DNA from: Quillaja saponaria
Lineage: Eukaryota > Streptophyta > Magnoliopsida > Fabales > Quillajaceae
Length of the DNA: 64,000 nt
Reading direction: 5' to 3'
NCBI GenBank assembly: GCA_029379385.1
Contig: CM055617.1
Location: 12,991,532-13,055,531 of the forward strand
Part shown: positions 10,507 through 22,900 of the stretch, in pieces
Position numbering within the stretch: the first letter of the stretch is position 1
Layout of the letters: every line of letters starts with the position of its first letter
Made by a program: the position numbers and the translations under genes
Notes under the pieces: model-generated
The model's input: only the letters and a program-made list of their open reading frames with translations
Told to the model about the DNA's origin: nothing
Database searches by the model: none

Positions 10507-13500
10507 AATATTTTTACATAAATAGTATATAATATATATAATATACACATATGATTAGAGAATTTATTTTCATCACCTTATTGATAGATTTGAAATTAGA
10601 TTTCACTTTAGGTAAATAATGATAGTAAGTAAAGCTAGTATGTGTATATAATAAATTAGAAAATAAAAATGGTAATGAATATATATGTACATATATTTAG
10701 AATTAAATACATACGACAAATATTTTAAAATTTGACACTTGACTTGAATTTTTTCTGTTTTTCTATTTTTTTTTCCTCTCCCTCGCCTTATTTGTTTGTG
10801 TGCCCGGTATTGCTCTTTAATTATTTTTTTTGCTGCACCTCCTTTGTCTTTTGGCAGCTTGTTTTCCCCTGTTTTCCCGATTGTTCTAGTCCCTCCTTCT
10901 CCATTCTGTTTTCTCTTATTTGGCTATGAAAAATCCTTTCCAGCTTCTCATATTTTCTTGCACTTTCCTTTGTTGACCGATAGCTCCTCCCTTCTTGTTA
11001 TGTATCAGCTTGTTTTCTACTTACCATGTAGCTTTGCCTAATCTTCTTCCTTCCAGTAGTGTGTGGCCAAGTATTAGCTGCAAGAGTTCCGTTTGGTAGT
11101 AGTTTTTGATTTCTTTCTCATCGGAAATCACTGGTTTTCTGCTTTGCCTTGCTACCCAATCAATAGAACTGATTAGAGGCAAGATGGTTCCATTTCCTTC
11201 CACCTCCTTGCACCTTCTTTTCCCCTATTTTCGACCTCCATGGAAAAAACCTTTGAAAGCATACAAATCGAGCAGCTGGACTCCTAAATTTTCTCTACTG
11301 TTGCCGTGATATCTCCTTACATTTACCTTGAGTTTTCTTTTTCTAAACTTCTGGCCGATATAGCACTTAGTTGGCTAAAGTTTCCTCCTCTGATCTGCCG
11401 TTCTTGCAGTTTGTTTGCTTGTAAGTTTGTCTTTTCAATTTTTTTTACTTTCTACGCTTGTATCTGTTTGTTGGTATAGCATGAAGTTTCTAAGCGTAAT
11501 AATAGTTTATGAGTTGTCCTTCTTGAATTAGCAACCTATAAAGACTAAAGAAAATCCCACTTCGTTATGATTCATGATTCATAAATTGAAGCTTTTCTGG
11601 GTATATGGTTTTACTTCAGGAATTGGAAATACTAGCTTCGATCCTTGGCTTTTCAGTTGTATCCTTTGCATTTCATTGTGACGCTTGATATGTTGGCATA
11701 ATTATTGCTTGCTCCTTTGTAATTGTACACTATTTGGAGTAGTAGGTTGTATCAAAGGCATGAAGGAAGTATATATTAACAAAAGTACGCTCTGTCATCA
11801 ATTTTTTATTTTTTTTCCTTTCAGCTAATGCTTCAAAGATGTGGAGTTTCATGCCCTTATCTATTTAATGAGACATTAATACATATGTGTGATGAAATTT
11901 TGGTTGAATTTTGAGGTGGCATAGATCGTTGAATATTTTGAGTGTGTATCAGCTAGAGATTGACGTTATAGCATTAGCATGACCAATTAATATAGAGGGC
12001 AATAAGTAGAAAATGAAAAATAATTCAATTTGAATTGAGTGGTTAATGAAAAGAGGGAAAATAGGATCAGATTTTATAAGTTTGGAAAATTTAGTATTTC
12101 AGATATTTTTGGGACTAAATTAAATTAAGAGTTATAAAGAAGAAATGTAGCTTAGGGTCTTAAGATGATATTTGAAAAGTTTCGTAATCTAGTTTTAAGT
12201 ATTGTTATCAATAGAGCTGTTGGACTACAGCTAGGTCTGTGCAGGATTTTATGCTAACTACAGTCAGTCCGGAGGACTTTGTCGGGGGATTACGGTTTGA
12301 ATTAACTTAGGACCTTTATATAAAAGTTGTTCCTAACATATTAAAAGATAAATCTGGAGAAGTTTAGGTCTTAATTTCTTATTGTGTGTATTTTGGAGGA
12401 TATTGGAAGTCATGACTGTGATTTTCAAGTCTTGACTGTACCTGTTTTGAAGTAATTTATATTAGAGGGTCTTAAGGGATGAATTAGGAGTAGAGTGATG
12501 AAGATGAAATGTTAACATCTTGAAAAAAAACTATACTAGAAAGTTTTGTAGTTTAATTCTCAAATATGAGAATTCTACAAGCATCGAATTCGGGTTAGAT
12601 AACTAGAAATTGTACGAGTGCCCTATTTTTGTTTATGTAAGAAATTGAGAGAGTTCAAGGCTAATTAATTTTATGAAAATGTTTCTAAATAAGGAAGATA
12701 GATAACTTCCTAAAGTTAATATTTCGACTTGGTTTTATTAAATTTGATTAAGAATGTAAATGAAAATAAACTTATGTCCAAGGATGTTGTGAAAATTCCA
12801 AAAAAAGAGTAAATTTTAAATAATTAATTGTACTAATATACACATCCAAATAATACATATGATACCTATCTAGAAATATATACTTTCTATTAATAAACCT
12901 AATAAAAGGAATTGAATTTTTTTTTCCTAGAGAAAGTTATGTTCAATTAACTAAGGTAAGGTCAGAACTGCTAAAATATTTTGTTTCGTAGAATTTGATT
13001 TAATTTCAAAAAATAAACTGTATTGATATGTAAATCTAAAAATTAAAAAGGATATATCATTATAAATTACATGTGTCTAGTATTTAATAAATTTTATAAA
13101 ACTGAATTTGGAATTTCCTAAATAAAGATATGATTACTAGAGTGAATACTGGTCCAAATCCCAAGTTTGGACAGTTTTAATATTTCTAACTCACTAATGT
13201 TTTATATCTTTTCTAATAGTTTCTTTCTACCCTATGTATTGTCAAGATATTTAAAATATCTCTTTATTATTGACCTTACCACATAAATTACAATTCATAC
13301 TACTTGACATGTAATAGCTTAATATAAAACTTTCATAAAGAAACCTATATAATTAAGTTGATATATAAGCTTAGTAATTAAAAGATTATAAAAATAATGT
13401 TTATGAACTAAGTGTTATTTGGGAATATAAATTTCAGTTCCGGATCCTAATGTGGACCTGATAAGACTTGTGAACGCAAAGTGTAAGTAACAAATGAAAT

Positions 13501-14632
13501 CGGTTAAAAAGTGAGTGGTTAACTGTTTCTTTTGGGGGCTAGATTATTATGTATAATTATGTGTATTTGAATAGATGTGATTATGAAAAATAAGCAAGTA
13601 CAGTATTTCAGCTGATTTATTTGAATTATGTTTATTGATATTGGTTATGACTGATAAGGGCTAACAAAGTGAGATTTTTCTGAAAAATGATTTTTATTTC
13701 CGAAATTGAAATCCAGATACACCTAGGATATTTTGATATGAAGTACTCTACTTCTGACAAGTGTTTTTAAAAGAAATTAGTGCTCAGCCCCGGTGGGATG
13801 GATTGTGTTCGGAGAATAAACCTGTTATGCAGGCACTTAAATGTTTGGTGGAGAGAGATACTGTTATGCAGGGCTGAGTTACTCTGTTGGCCCTTTGTTT
13901 GCTTGTATGTTTTGATCGTCTTGATTGTTTTAAGTGGATTATACAGTGTACTAATTGAAATGTGTTAGCTAAGTTTTATATTTTCGTATTTGTATATGTG
14001 TAATCTTAGTAGTTTTGAAATTTATGACATGTTAATATTAATTGATAATATATTCTATACATGTGTTGGGTGATGTTAGTACCCTTTGGGTATAATTTTT
14101 CACTCACAGGAGTTCGTAGGACTTATCCCTTTTTTGTGTTTATTTTTTTTAGTAATAGGATCTCGAGAATGGCGGTTACTAATAATAGACCTTGCCGAGT
14201 GTTTGGCGACAAGGTAATTTTTTTAGAATCTCAATCTTGAAGTCAAAGGGATGAAAGTTTACAGTTACATTAAAGCTGTGGGATTCATAGTCTTATGTGT
14301 GGTAATAGTCTAGTTAATTGTTATTATAATGAGAATTGGAGCAGAGCTCCTTGTTGTCTTTGTTGTTATAGTTGTTATTGTGTAACAATAGAAATGCGTT
14401 TTTAAATTTTACGGGCATGTTCCACTTTATGGAAAACCTCTACCGAAATTTTTAATAAATTGTTATTAGTTTCAGTAAACAAATTTTTTTGGTTAGCTCA
14501 TATTTTATAAAAACGTAATTTTACTTTTTAGTTTAGTCAAGTGTCGTGCTCGTTTCTTGTTTGAAGTCAAGGTTATGAAGGTTTGGTTATCCATTCTTTC
14601 GGCTAGTCATACCTCCAAGAGGGGTATGATAA
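10507..14632. mobile_element. Non-coding insert of about 4.1 kb in a CNL 5'-flank copy, probably retroelement-derived
   Basis: The paralogous flank at 24960-25030 runs uninterrupted from the 'taatgtaaat' block to the 'gttaatat.gac' block; here the two are 4.1 kb apart. The insert includes a pyrimidine-rich, less AT-biased stretch (10740-11330) and a mixed-composition tail (13440-14400) with a 'cactcacaggagttcgtagg' block. No protein domain is recognisable on either strand. A small hairpin (CATACC..GGTATG) lies at about 14607-14627, close to the right edge. I could not find long terminal repeats. A large non-coding LTR derivative, a Helitron fragment or a non-coding transcript locus are all possible. 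Confidence 0.45.
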
Positions 14633-14875
14633 TTAGTTAATATGACTTATAAAATATCATAGGTAATAAGTAAAACAACAATTTCAGTATAATTAAATAA
14701 AAAAACATATTGAGAGTTTAAAAAAAAAAAAAAAAAAACCTTAAAATATGTTGCATGGTCATCATATTGTTTGTTATGCTTGAATTCTTGTTTTTTATTA
14801 GAATATATGTGTTTTGGTTTTTCTTTTAAAAGATGAGTTGTGTTTATAAGGATCATATGAAACACGGACAATAAC
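14633..14875 (+). repeat. Unit P, copy 2 continued
   Basis: It aligns with 25005-25200: 'ataataagtaaaa', 'tcagtataatta' and 'tggtcatcatattgtttg' are shared. This fixes the right border of the preceding insert. Confidence 0.7.
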
Positions 14876-15002
14876 GATCATTATTTATTTATTTATTTAT
14901 TGTTTGGTGATGGTTGATGCTATAAATAAATATGTAATTATTTAGAATTTGTCCACATGCTACGTTGACTTTGGGACATGAGTCAGTTGGGATTAAGGTG
15001 GT

Positions 15003-15376
15003 TTGATCCTTCTGTTGATTGACTTCATGGCAAAAGCCCTTAAAATGGAGAGTAAAGATATGAATGAGTTGTTTGAAGAAGGGTTCCAGGCAATAAGGAT
15101 GAATTACTACTCCCCACCATGTCCCCAACCAGAGTTTGTCATTGTTCTCCTCCAACTCAATGAAACACAAGGTCACCAAATAAGAAAGGATGGGATGTGG
15201 GTTCATGTAACAAACTTAGCTTGGATTGTCAGATTGTGACAAATGAAAATTACCTGAGCAAATGTTAACTCAGAGAAAGAGAGCCTTTCAGAGGCCACAT
15301 TCTATAGCCCTAAACTGGATAGAGATATGGATCATCCAGCATTGTTCAAGAGAATTGGTGTTGCAGACTACTTCAA
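15003..15376 (+). pseudogene. SRG1-like 2-oxoglutarate/Fe(II) dioxygenase pseudogene
   Basis: An open stretch encodes LIDFMAKALKMESKDMNELF, then an MNYYSPPCPQPEFV block, then a segment related to LLQLNE and KDGMWV. After stops and a deletion, 15266-15376 encodes ATFYSPKLDRDM and FKRIGVADYFK, which are C-terminal signatures of SRG1-like 2OGDs. The fragment ends at a GT dinucleotide, as if at an old exon end. The iron-binding H-x-D is lost and the section carrying the distal His/Arg is missing, so the enzyme is inactive. The family acts in the cytosol on small-molecule substrates, but no substrate can be inferred. It is the longest of the three dioxygenase remnants in the window. Confidence 0.85.
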
Positions 15377-17415
15377 GGTAAATCATACATTGTATTTCCG
15401 AGTATTCAGAATAAAAAAAAAAATATGATAGTGCTTAATACCTTTGCATCCTGTGAATCAAAAAAATAAAAAAATTACCGTACTTGTTTTTGTACTGGTT
15501 GACACATATTAATAATTATATAATTATTTAAAATTTGTCCACATGTTTCGGACATGAGTCAGTTTGATGATTATATATGTGACATTAACACAATTATAAA
15601 TAATTTTACAAGCCTATATTTTATAATATAATGATAAAACAACAAACAATTATATCTTACACTACTCATCAAATATAACATGCTCAATTGTCACACATGT
15701 TTGCTTTTCGTTCAAACCAAATATCTACTTTCTTTTGGTCCTAATATCTCAGCTATTGAAAAATATTATTATTTCCAGCTATTTCACCTCACCCTTGAAT
15801 ATATGTGTTGATTGATCTTAAGATTCCATGTATTTTTTTTTTCGTCTGACCACACTTCCAATTCTCCATCATAGCAAGCTTTAAAAGTTCTATTATCTGA
15901 TTTCACTTTCTTGAGTTTGTCAAAAGTTTTAAATATTCTACTAGCTTGAAATTCTCGTCATTTTACCATTAGATATCATTATTTTAACAAAAAAAAAAAT
16001 CACGTACTTTTATAATTTTTTTTTGTTAATATTTAGTCAAAAGGATAACAATATACTTAGTTTAGAGACTTTTTATTTTATTTTAATATGATCAAACTAT
16101 ATTATAATTAAATAATTTATAAGTTTGGCTAGAGATTTAGAAAAAATAATTATAATTATATAATTTTTACTAAATTTCTTTATTAAAATAAGAAAAAAAA
16201 AAAAGAGGCAATGATTTGATATATATATATATATTTTTTCTACTTGTGATTAGACTTTATGTTCGCTAAGTAAAATATCATGTTCATCGCTACTATTTTC
16301 ATAAATGACATCCCAATACCATATTAATGATCTTGCCTCAATTTTCTTTTTTGTTTTTCTTCCCCAGCTTCACGGGCTAGGGATATTTGAACAAAATTAT
16401 TATTTTTGTTATCTTGTCCTTCTATTTTATTTTTTTCACATGAAATATTTTTTTTCTTTCCTTCTATTTTTTTTATCTACTGCAGAGGAAAAGAACAAAA
16501 TATGAAACAGCAATTTTACGTTGTAATGCAACACCTAAGTTATCAGCATAAAAAATAAGTCGAAAGTAGGAGGAACTTGCATCCACTTGACTTCATATTC
16601 AGAAGCAAAATTTTTTAGTTTGTTCACTTTTCAAACAAAATGAGGGAAAGGTATGAAATACCAAATTATAACTCTCGAGTCTCTTCTCTTCTCAAATAAG
16701 AGGAGAGAAATTTTTTTTTTTTTTTTTTTTCCTTCTATATTTTTTCCATACAAAGATTTGCAAAATTAATAATAAAAAAAATATATAATTGCTCATTAAA
16801 AAATGTAAAAATATAGTCTCTCGTATCTATTTGTACCCTAATCAAATCACTTGATTGTGCAGGCTAATAGATTAGTCGATTTTTTTTATTTTTTTTTTGG
16901 CTGTGAAATGATGGCAATTTTAATTTACTCCTAAAGGGAAAGGGGAAAAAAAAATAATACACCGGAAGACTATTATTATTATTTTTTTTTGAAATTTACT
17001 TTTATGCCCAGCATATGTCAAGCACAGAAAATTGTGAAAGAAATAGATTTGTTAGAATTCCTTGATGAGAGAATAGACGGGCTGGGGATGAATCAATATT
17101 ATCTATATTTTTAATATCCATGATTTTGTAAAATAATTTGTGCTATCTTTATATTTTTTTTTATTTAAATTTTCAAATTTTAGTATATGATTTTAATTTT
17201 ATTATTTATGGGAAAAATACTTAAAATTATTATTTTAGTACCATAATAATTTAGTTGATTTTTTGATTGAGTGAGAAATTATAATCTTTGAAATTACTCT
17301 TGCTTGCTCTAATGAACTTCTTCTATTTAAAATTGTCCTCATCCCACCGTGGAAACAAATATATAGTGATTGAAAAATAAAGTTGTTGACAATTTTTTTT
17401 TTTTTTTTTAATTTT
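15377..17415. other. AT-rich intergenic DNA
   Basis: The segment at 15520-15565 ('ttgtccacatg..gacatgagtcagtt') repeats 14938-14985 and indicates a local duplication. The rest is low-complexity AT DNA with poly-T/A tracts. No gene is seen. Confidence 0.55.
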
Positions 17416-17417
17416 TA

Positions 17418-18370
17418 TGCTAGTCTGTTGTTGCCTTTAATGTTTCCATATAATTGAATGAAGTCTTGAAACAAATTCTATCCATGCAGAAATTTAGTAG
17501 GAAATCAGAGGTGAACAAAAATACATATCAATATTTTCTTTTTTATAGTTTTGACTCTGTATAAATTTATTTATAACAGTCTAATGTTGACTTAGGAGAT
17601 TGATAGATCAATTTTGTAGGGTCACTTCGGCTAAATAACTTGCAGCTTTCAAATTGTGCATGCTTTGCAATAATTCATTAGTAATTGAGCACCTATTATT
17701 ATTATTCTTCCAGATTTTTGTTATTTCTCTTCTTGTTAATGTGGTTTTTAGCCTGTATTTAATATAGTACCTGATCTAGATCTTGATGAAAATGAGATTT
17801 TAAAACTTGACTCCTTGAAAAAAATGGGTCAACTATAAAGATACAATAGACACATTTGGAAATTTTTTGGTTATATTTAGATTAGAAAATTTTGATTATT
17901 CGTAATGGGTTTGTTGTGTAAATCTCATATTGCGATATTAAACATGTAGATGGAGAAATAGCTAGGTTGAATGTTGGTTAAACTTTTTTCTTATTATATT
18001 TGCTCTATTACTTTAGTTATTTGATACTTTTGCCAATACTTGCTATAAAAAATTGATGATCAGGTGCAAGTTGCAACATGTATGTAGAGGAGAAGCTGAT
18101 CAATATAGTAAAAAATTTGAGAAGGCTAAAGAGAAGATAAAATTAATTAAAGATCAGTATATAATGTAACAGTAAGATAATCTATGAGCAGTTCCTTGCA
18201 GACTTCATAAAACTTTTGTGGCGCTATCAGGTGAAGGTAAAAACAACGATAGTGCTGTTCAATCTAATTTTCAAAGTCAAGCAGCTTCTGATGAAAAGAT
18301 AAGAAAAAAGAGTATTCGTCACTATCAACATTTTGTAGATTAGGTACAGCTCTGCAAGCAACCAAAAGTT
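17418..18370 (+). repeat. CNL-cluster repeat unit Q
   Basis: It aligns with 57260-58260: 'gaagtcttgaa.caaatt..atccatgcagaaatt', 'gtagaggagaagct.aatatagta', and 'ccactatcaacatttt'-like blocks. The start also carries the 'gttgcctttaatgtttcc' motif of unit P. Short open frames occur, but no protein is recognisable. Confidence 0.7.
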
Positions 18371-18379
18371 GTATTTATC

Positions 18380-19330
18380 GAATAATAGGAATTTTTTATG
18401 CCCACTACGCGTTAACTAGCCTCTTTGTATAGGCTGTTGTCACCCAACTTTTGTAACCAACCCTGACTGGGAAAGCTAATACCATCTAATCCCACCAATA
18501 CATATCTCTATAGTTAATTACCCATAACAACATCAATAGGAAAAAAGATCCTCTATAAAGTCTACCGCAATCTTTTTCATATTATATGATTTGAAGAACT
18601 ACCAACAGATATCAACATCTTCCTCAGACTAGTCTGGAAAAGCAGACAAGAAGAAGAAGAATCAATTGATGAATCCTTAAACTTTTAAGCACATCAAGCA
18701 ATTGAACTTCTAATTAGTCGGACAATGTTCAATTATTACCTAATCATGAACTATATTGTGGGTGCTAGAACAACATGCCAAAAGGAAAAAATCACCAGAC
18801 ATATTGAACCCCAAAAAAGAAGAAAACAGAAGCACCTAATATCAAAGTTGGAAGAGATGAGACACTAATGTTACTTCAGAAATCTTGGAGAAGTTGATTA
18901 TAAAGGCAATGGAAATATATGATATTACAGTTGACTGGAAACATGGTAAATTACAAAAACCATTAATGAGTAACAAAATCAAGATCAGAAAGTCCTTTTG
19001 TCTCTCCCCCTCCTGTATTTTTTTGAAAAGACAATATAAAATTTACGATGTGCAATCATTAACCTCACTGATAACTTCCTTGTCATCGTTGTTAACAACA
19101 CCTTAAGATCCCAGAAGAGTGAAGGAGAAGCAACTAGCAAGATATTACAAGCAGAAAATCTGAAGCATCAACATTTTGGCAACTCTGCCAATCATCGCAA
19201 TAATGATACAGAGACTGGAGTTTCTTAACAACATTGTAAAATCTTTTTCAACTCTGCCATTGCCTTTATCATCAAATCTAGCAAACTTTCCCTACCCAAA
19301 GCAATGTAATTGATTAATGGGGGAAAAAAA
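18380..19330 (-). repeat. CNL-cluster repeat unit H (3' side of the intact CNL)
   Basis: It matches 27120-28340 and 61850-62490: 'cacccaacttttgtaaccaa', 'ggaaatatatgatattacag', and 'aagatcccagaagagtg'. The gene nearby on the minus strand ends at 19903, so this is downstream flanking DNA of the CNL. No ORF is conserved across the copies. Confidence 0.7.
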
Positions 19331-19362
19331 AAAAAAATCAAAGCCTTAAGTCAAGAAAATAG

Positions 19363-19395
<33 letters not shown>

Positions 19396-19399
19396 ATTA

Positions 19400-19902
19400 A
19401 TCATTGAAAGAGAAGCATCATGCACCCATTTCTTTTCTTCAGCTTCTCTTCAACCACACTTTCTTATCTCCAGGTCTTGCTTGTTGCATCTTAATCATTG
19501 AAAGAGATATTGGTACAAATAAACTTTAAAAAAAAAAACTACGAAGAGCCCAACTACAAAAGGACTTTATATGCAGGAAGTTGGGATATGGTCAGTCAGC
19601 GGTGTCACTAGTGTGTCATTGCTTTTGAAGTTGTGGACTCTTAATAAGTAATAATGCAAAGGTCTCACCACTTTGTCTGAAGGAGATCTAAGGAAATAAA
19701 GACGGAAAAATTTTTAGCAAACATGTTTTCTCTTGTCCTGAGGGAGGGGGAGTTCAATTAATTCAATTGAGTGTTCCATAAAAAAGGAAACCATGTGTGA
19801 TAATAATATTTAGTACTAAATGATACAGAAAATTTAAAGTCTAGTACAACTACCTGCACACAAAATTATGACGATAATTGAAGAAACTTGTGGAGTTGTA
19901 AC
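19400..19902 (-). repeat. CNL 3' UTR and immediate 3' flank (unit T, reference copy)
   Basis: Copies occur at 1-134, 1150-1388, 28890-29110 and, at its CNL-proximal edge, 31130-31200 and 63590-63660. It includes the 3' UTR of the CNL. A strong 5' splice-site consensus lies 49 nt after the stop codon. Confidence 0.7.
19846..19860 (-). promoter_or_regulatory. Conserved 5' splice-site consensus in the CNL 3' UTR
   Basis: On the gene strand the sequence reads TGTGCAG|GTAGTTG, a near-perfect plant donor site, with the exon end 49 nt downstream of the stop. The same GTGCAG|GTAA(A/T) arrangement is present in the three degenerate copies at about 1390, 31165 and 63630. If used, it would place an exon junction in the 3' UTR. 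Use of the site is inferred, not shown. Confidence 0.5.
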
Positions 19903-22900
19903 TCATGTAATAATTTTGTCAGCAACACAAATAACCCGAATGTGAGCAATCTTTGGCCAAATTTCCACTTTTTTCATGAGGATACCTTTTTCAAGCAATT
20001 GACATTCTCTGATGGTCAGTTTGATTAAAGAACCTGGCAACTTTTCTTCTGTCAATGACTCCAGCCTAGGGCAATTTGCAATATGTAATTGTTCGAGAGA
20101 GATTAGGTTTTGCATCCCCTTGTTGTCTAATTTTTGGAGACTAGAAAACTTTTCAAGAGACAGAAAGGTGAGAGAAGTAGGCAGCAAGCCCTCCTCTGGG
20201 AAGGATTCCACGTTTTCATATTTACCATAAATCTGAAGTTTGGAGAGAGGTGTACGCAAATTCCAGTCCATCCGGCAGTCAACAAGTTTGTCACAATTTC
20301 CTATCACAAGTGAACTTAAATTAGAAGGCAAACCTCCTTTAGGAAAAGACTCAATTTCAGGGCAATAATCTATTCTCAGAGATTTTAAGTTTGGGAGAAG
20401 GGAATCCATTTCATTAGGCAAAGACTTCAAATTGTTGCAGCCGGAAACATTTAAATGAGTCAAGCAGGGCGCAAGCAATCCTTCTTTGGGGAAAGACATA
20501 AAATTCAGACAGTTTGTAATGACTATTTCATCCAACTGCTGCAAAGGACCTTCAGAAACTGACAAAGAAGCAAAGTTTTCACATCCTTCAATAAGGAGAG
20601 TCTTAAGATTGGGGAAGGCATCTACTCCCAAAGAAGTCAATGAATCGCAGCTTTTAGAAATTTTCAGTGACTCCAGTGACACATGGCGGTACTGGTGATG
20701 ATGCATCCTAGAAGGGAATTCAAATTTCTTACAATTAGAGATTTCCAGAGTTTTCAATAAAGTGGGTAGACAACCTCCAGGAAATGATATGGCAAAGGAA
20801 CAAGAAGAGATGCTCAGTAGCTCCAGACAAGTAGTGAAGTCGTTGTTGTACATGGCCATGGCTTCAAACACTGACTTCACAAGGTAGCATCCTTCTATTC
20901 TGAGTTCCCGCACTGAGCGTGGAAGTTTCTCCTGTTCTGGATGCTGAGACAATTGAAGACTTTCACAATTTTTAATCGATAAGGTATGACTTGCCGGAGA
21001 CCTTGGGAGAGAAGAGACAAGATTTGGACATCCATCAATATCAAGAAATTTCAGAGCAGGAAGGTGATGAGGCAAATCCCTGATTAATCTGGGACAATTA
21101 ATTACAGAAAGAGATCTGAGACGAGGAAATACATCACCTTCGAATCCTTCAAAGGATGACCATTCTTCCCAAATGGGCATATCTTCGAAATTCAACTCTT
21201 CCAAGGATGGAAACAGTGTTGTCAAATATGAATTGTCGTCATTCTTGTAAAACTCCGGGCCAATAGTTACCAATCCATGAAGAAGTGAGATCTCGAGAAT
21301 CTTGAGAAAGGGTAATTGGCCAAGTGATGGTAACAAGCAACAATAGTTACAACCATGAAGATCTAGATAACACATATTATTGTAAGAAACGTGTCCCAAC
21401 CAATTTGGAAATGCCGTACCCCTGTAGCCTATAATAGTAAGAGATTTCAAGCTTGGGTGAGGCTGTAGCTGGTTGAGTATATCTCTTTCACTCCGTGAAT
21501 CATCTATATCGGTATCAGATCCCCATCTCAACTCTAAATATTCAATGTACTTCTTATCCTTCAACCTGGCCTCTGAAGCATCCTTGGCATTCACAACATA
21601 CTCTAAGTTCTCAATGGATAGCATATTGCGAAGATCTGGAAGTTTTCCTAATTCGCTAATATGGGCAGCCACTTTGTTCTTTCCAACAGAAAAATCACTT
21701 AGGAATTGTAGACTATTTAATTCACTAATTCCTTTCGGCAATTCTTTTATACCACTTCCTCCAATATCAAGATGTCTCAAGTTGATTAGATTTGGCATAG
21801 CACTAGGCAGTATGATGAGACTCCCACACCAATATAGCTTCAGTGTTTGCAAATTATACAGATCACATACAGATTCAGGCAACTCTTTTATTATTGTATA
21901 AGAAAGATCCAAGTAACGTAGATGGATCAGTTCCCCAATCGAATTGGGCAAAGTTTCAAAATCACCATAGGACAATGTCAATACCCTTAAGCACTTAAGC
22001 TTTGGAAAAAGAACATTGGGCACCTTTTCATGTAAATGCATTGATCCGAACTGGTCTACTGATAGAAGGGTGCGCAAGTACTTAGCTTCAGAAAAACCCT
22101 TGAAATCTTTTAAAACTGGATATTTTTGCTTATACGACAGATAACGAGTCTTTTTAGTAAATTTGTGTACATCATCACCTTCAGACATAAAACAAAACTC
22201 TCCAGCTACATATTTAGCTAAATCATGTATCAGGTCATGCATTACAAAGCCACACCTCCTATCGCCTTTTGGTTGGAAAAATGATCTGGAAGCTAAGTCA
22301 TGGAAGTACTCATCGCCTACTTCTTCCAATCTCTTTTCTCCCTTTTGTGGCAGCAGAAAATTTTCTGCCATCCATAATAAAATTAAATCCTCCTTGAAGA
22401 AAATGTAATTCTTGGGGAATATTGAACAATACACAAAGCATCGTTTAAGATTTGAAGGGAGATAATGATAACTTATTCTCAAAGCAGGAATAATTTTGCA
22501 TTCACCTTCCGAAATATCCCATATGTCGCTCTTCAAAATATTATTCCACTCTTCAACATCAGATTTTGATCGCAGAAGTCCTCCAAGTGATTTTGCAGCC
22601 AAAGGCAATCTACCACATTTTTTAATAATTTCCCTGCCAATTTTTTCTAGAACAGGATACTCATTAGAATTTGAGAAACAAAAGGCATGTTTTGAAAATA
22701 ACAACCAGCAATCATCTTCAGATAAGGGCTCAAGATGATGCGGAGGCATAGTTTGCATGATTAAAGCAACTTTTTCGCTGCGAGTTGTTACAATGATCTT
22801 ACTCCCCTCAGCTCCATAATTAAAAGGCCTTCTTAAAATCTCCCAATTATCATAGTTTTCATTCCAAACATCGTCTAAAACAAGGAGAAATTTTTTTCCT

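Noticed and set aside
10732..11309. Three overlapping short open frames that look like membrane proteins
   Set aside because: The hydrophobic character comes from a pyrimidine-rich stretch (Phe/Leu/Ser codons); no family match and no conserved start.
14600..14640. Helitron 3' end (hairpin near the right edge of the 4.1-kb insert)
   Set aside because: No CTRR follows the hairpin and no TC start is evident at the other edge; left as an open possibility only.
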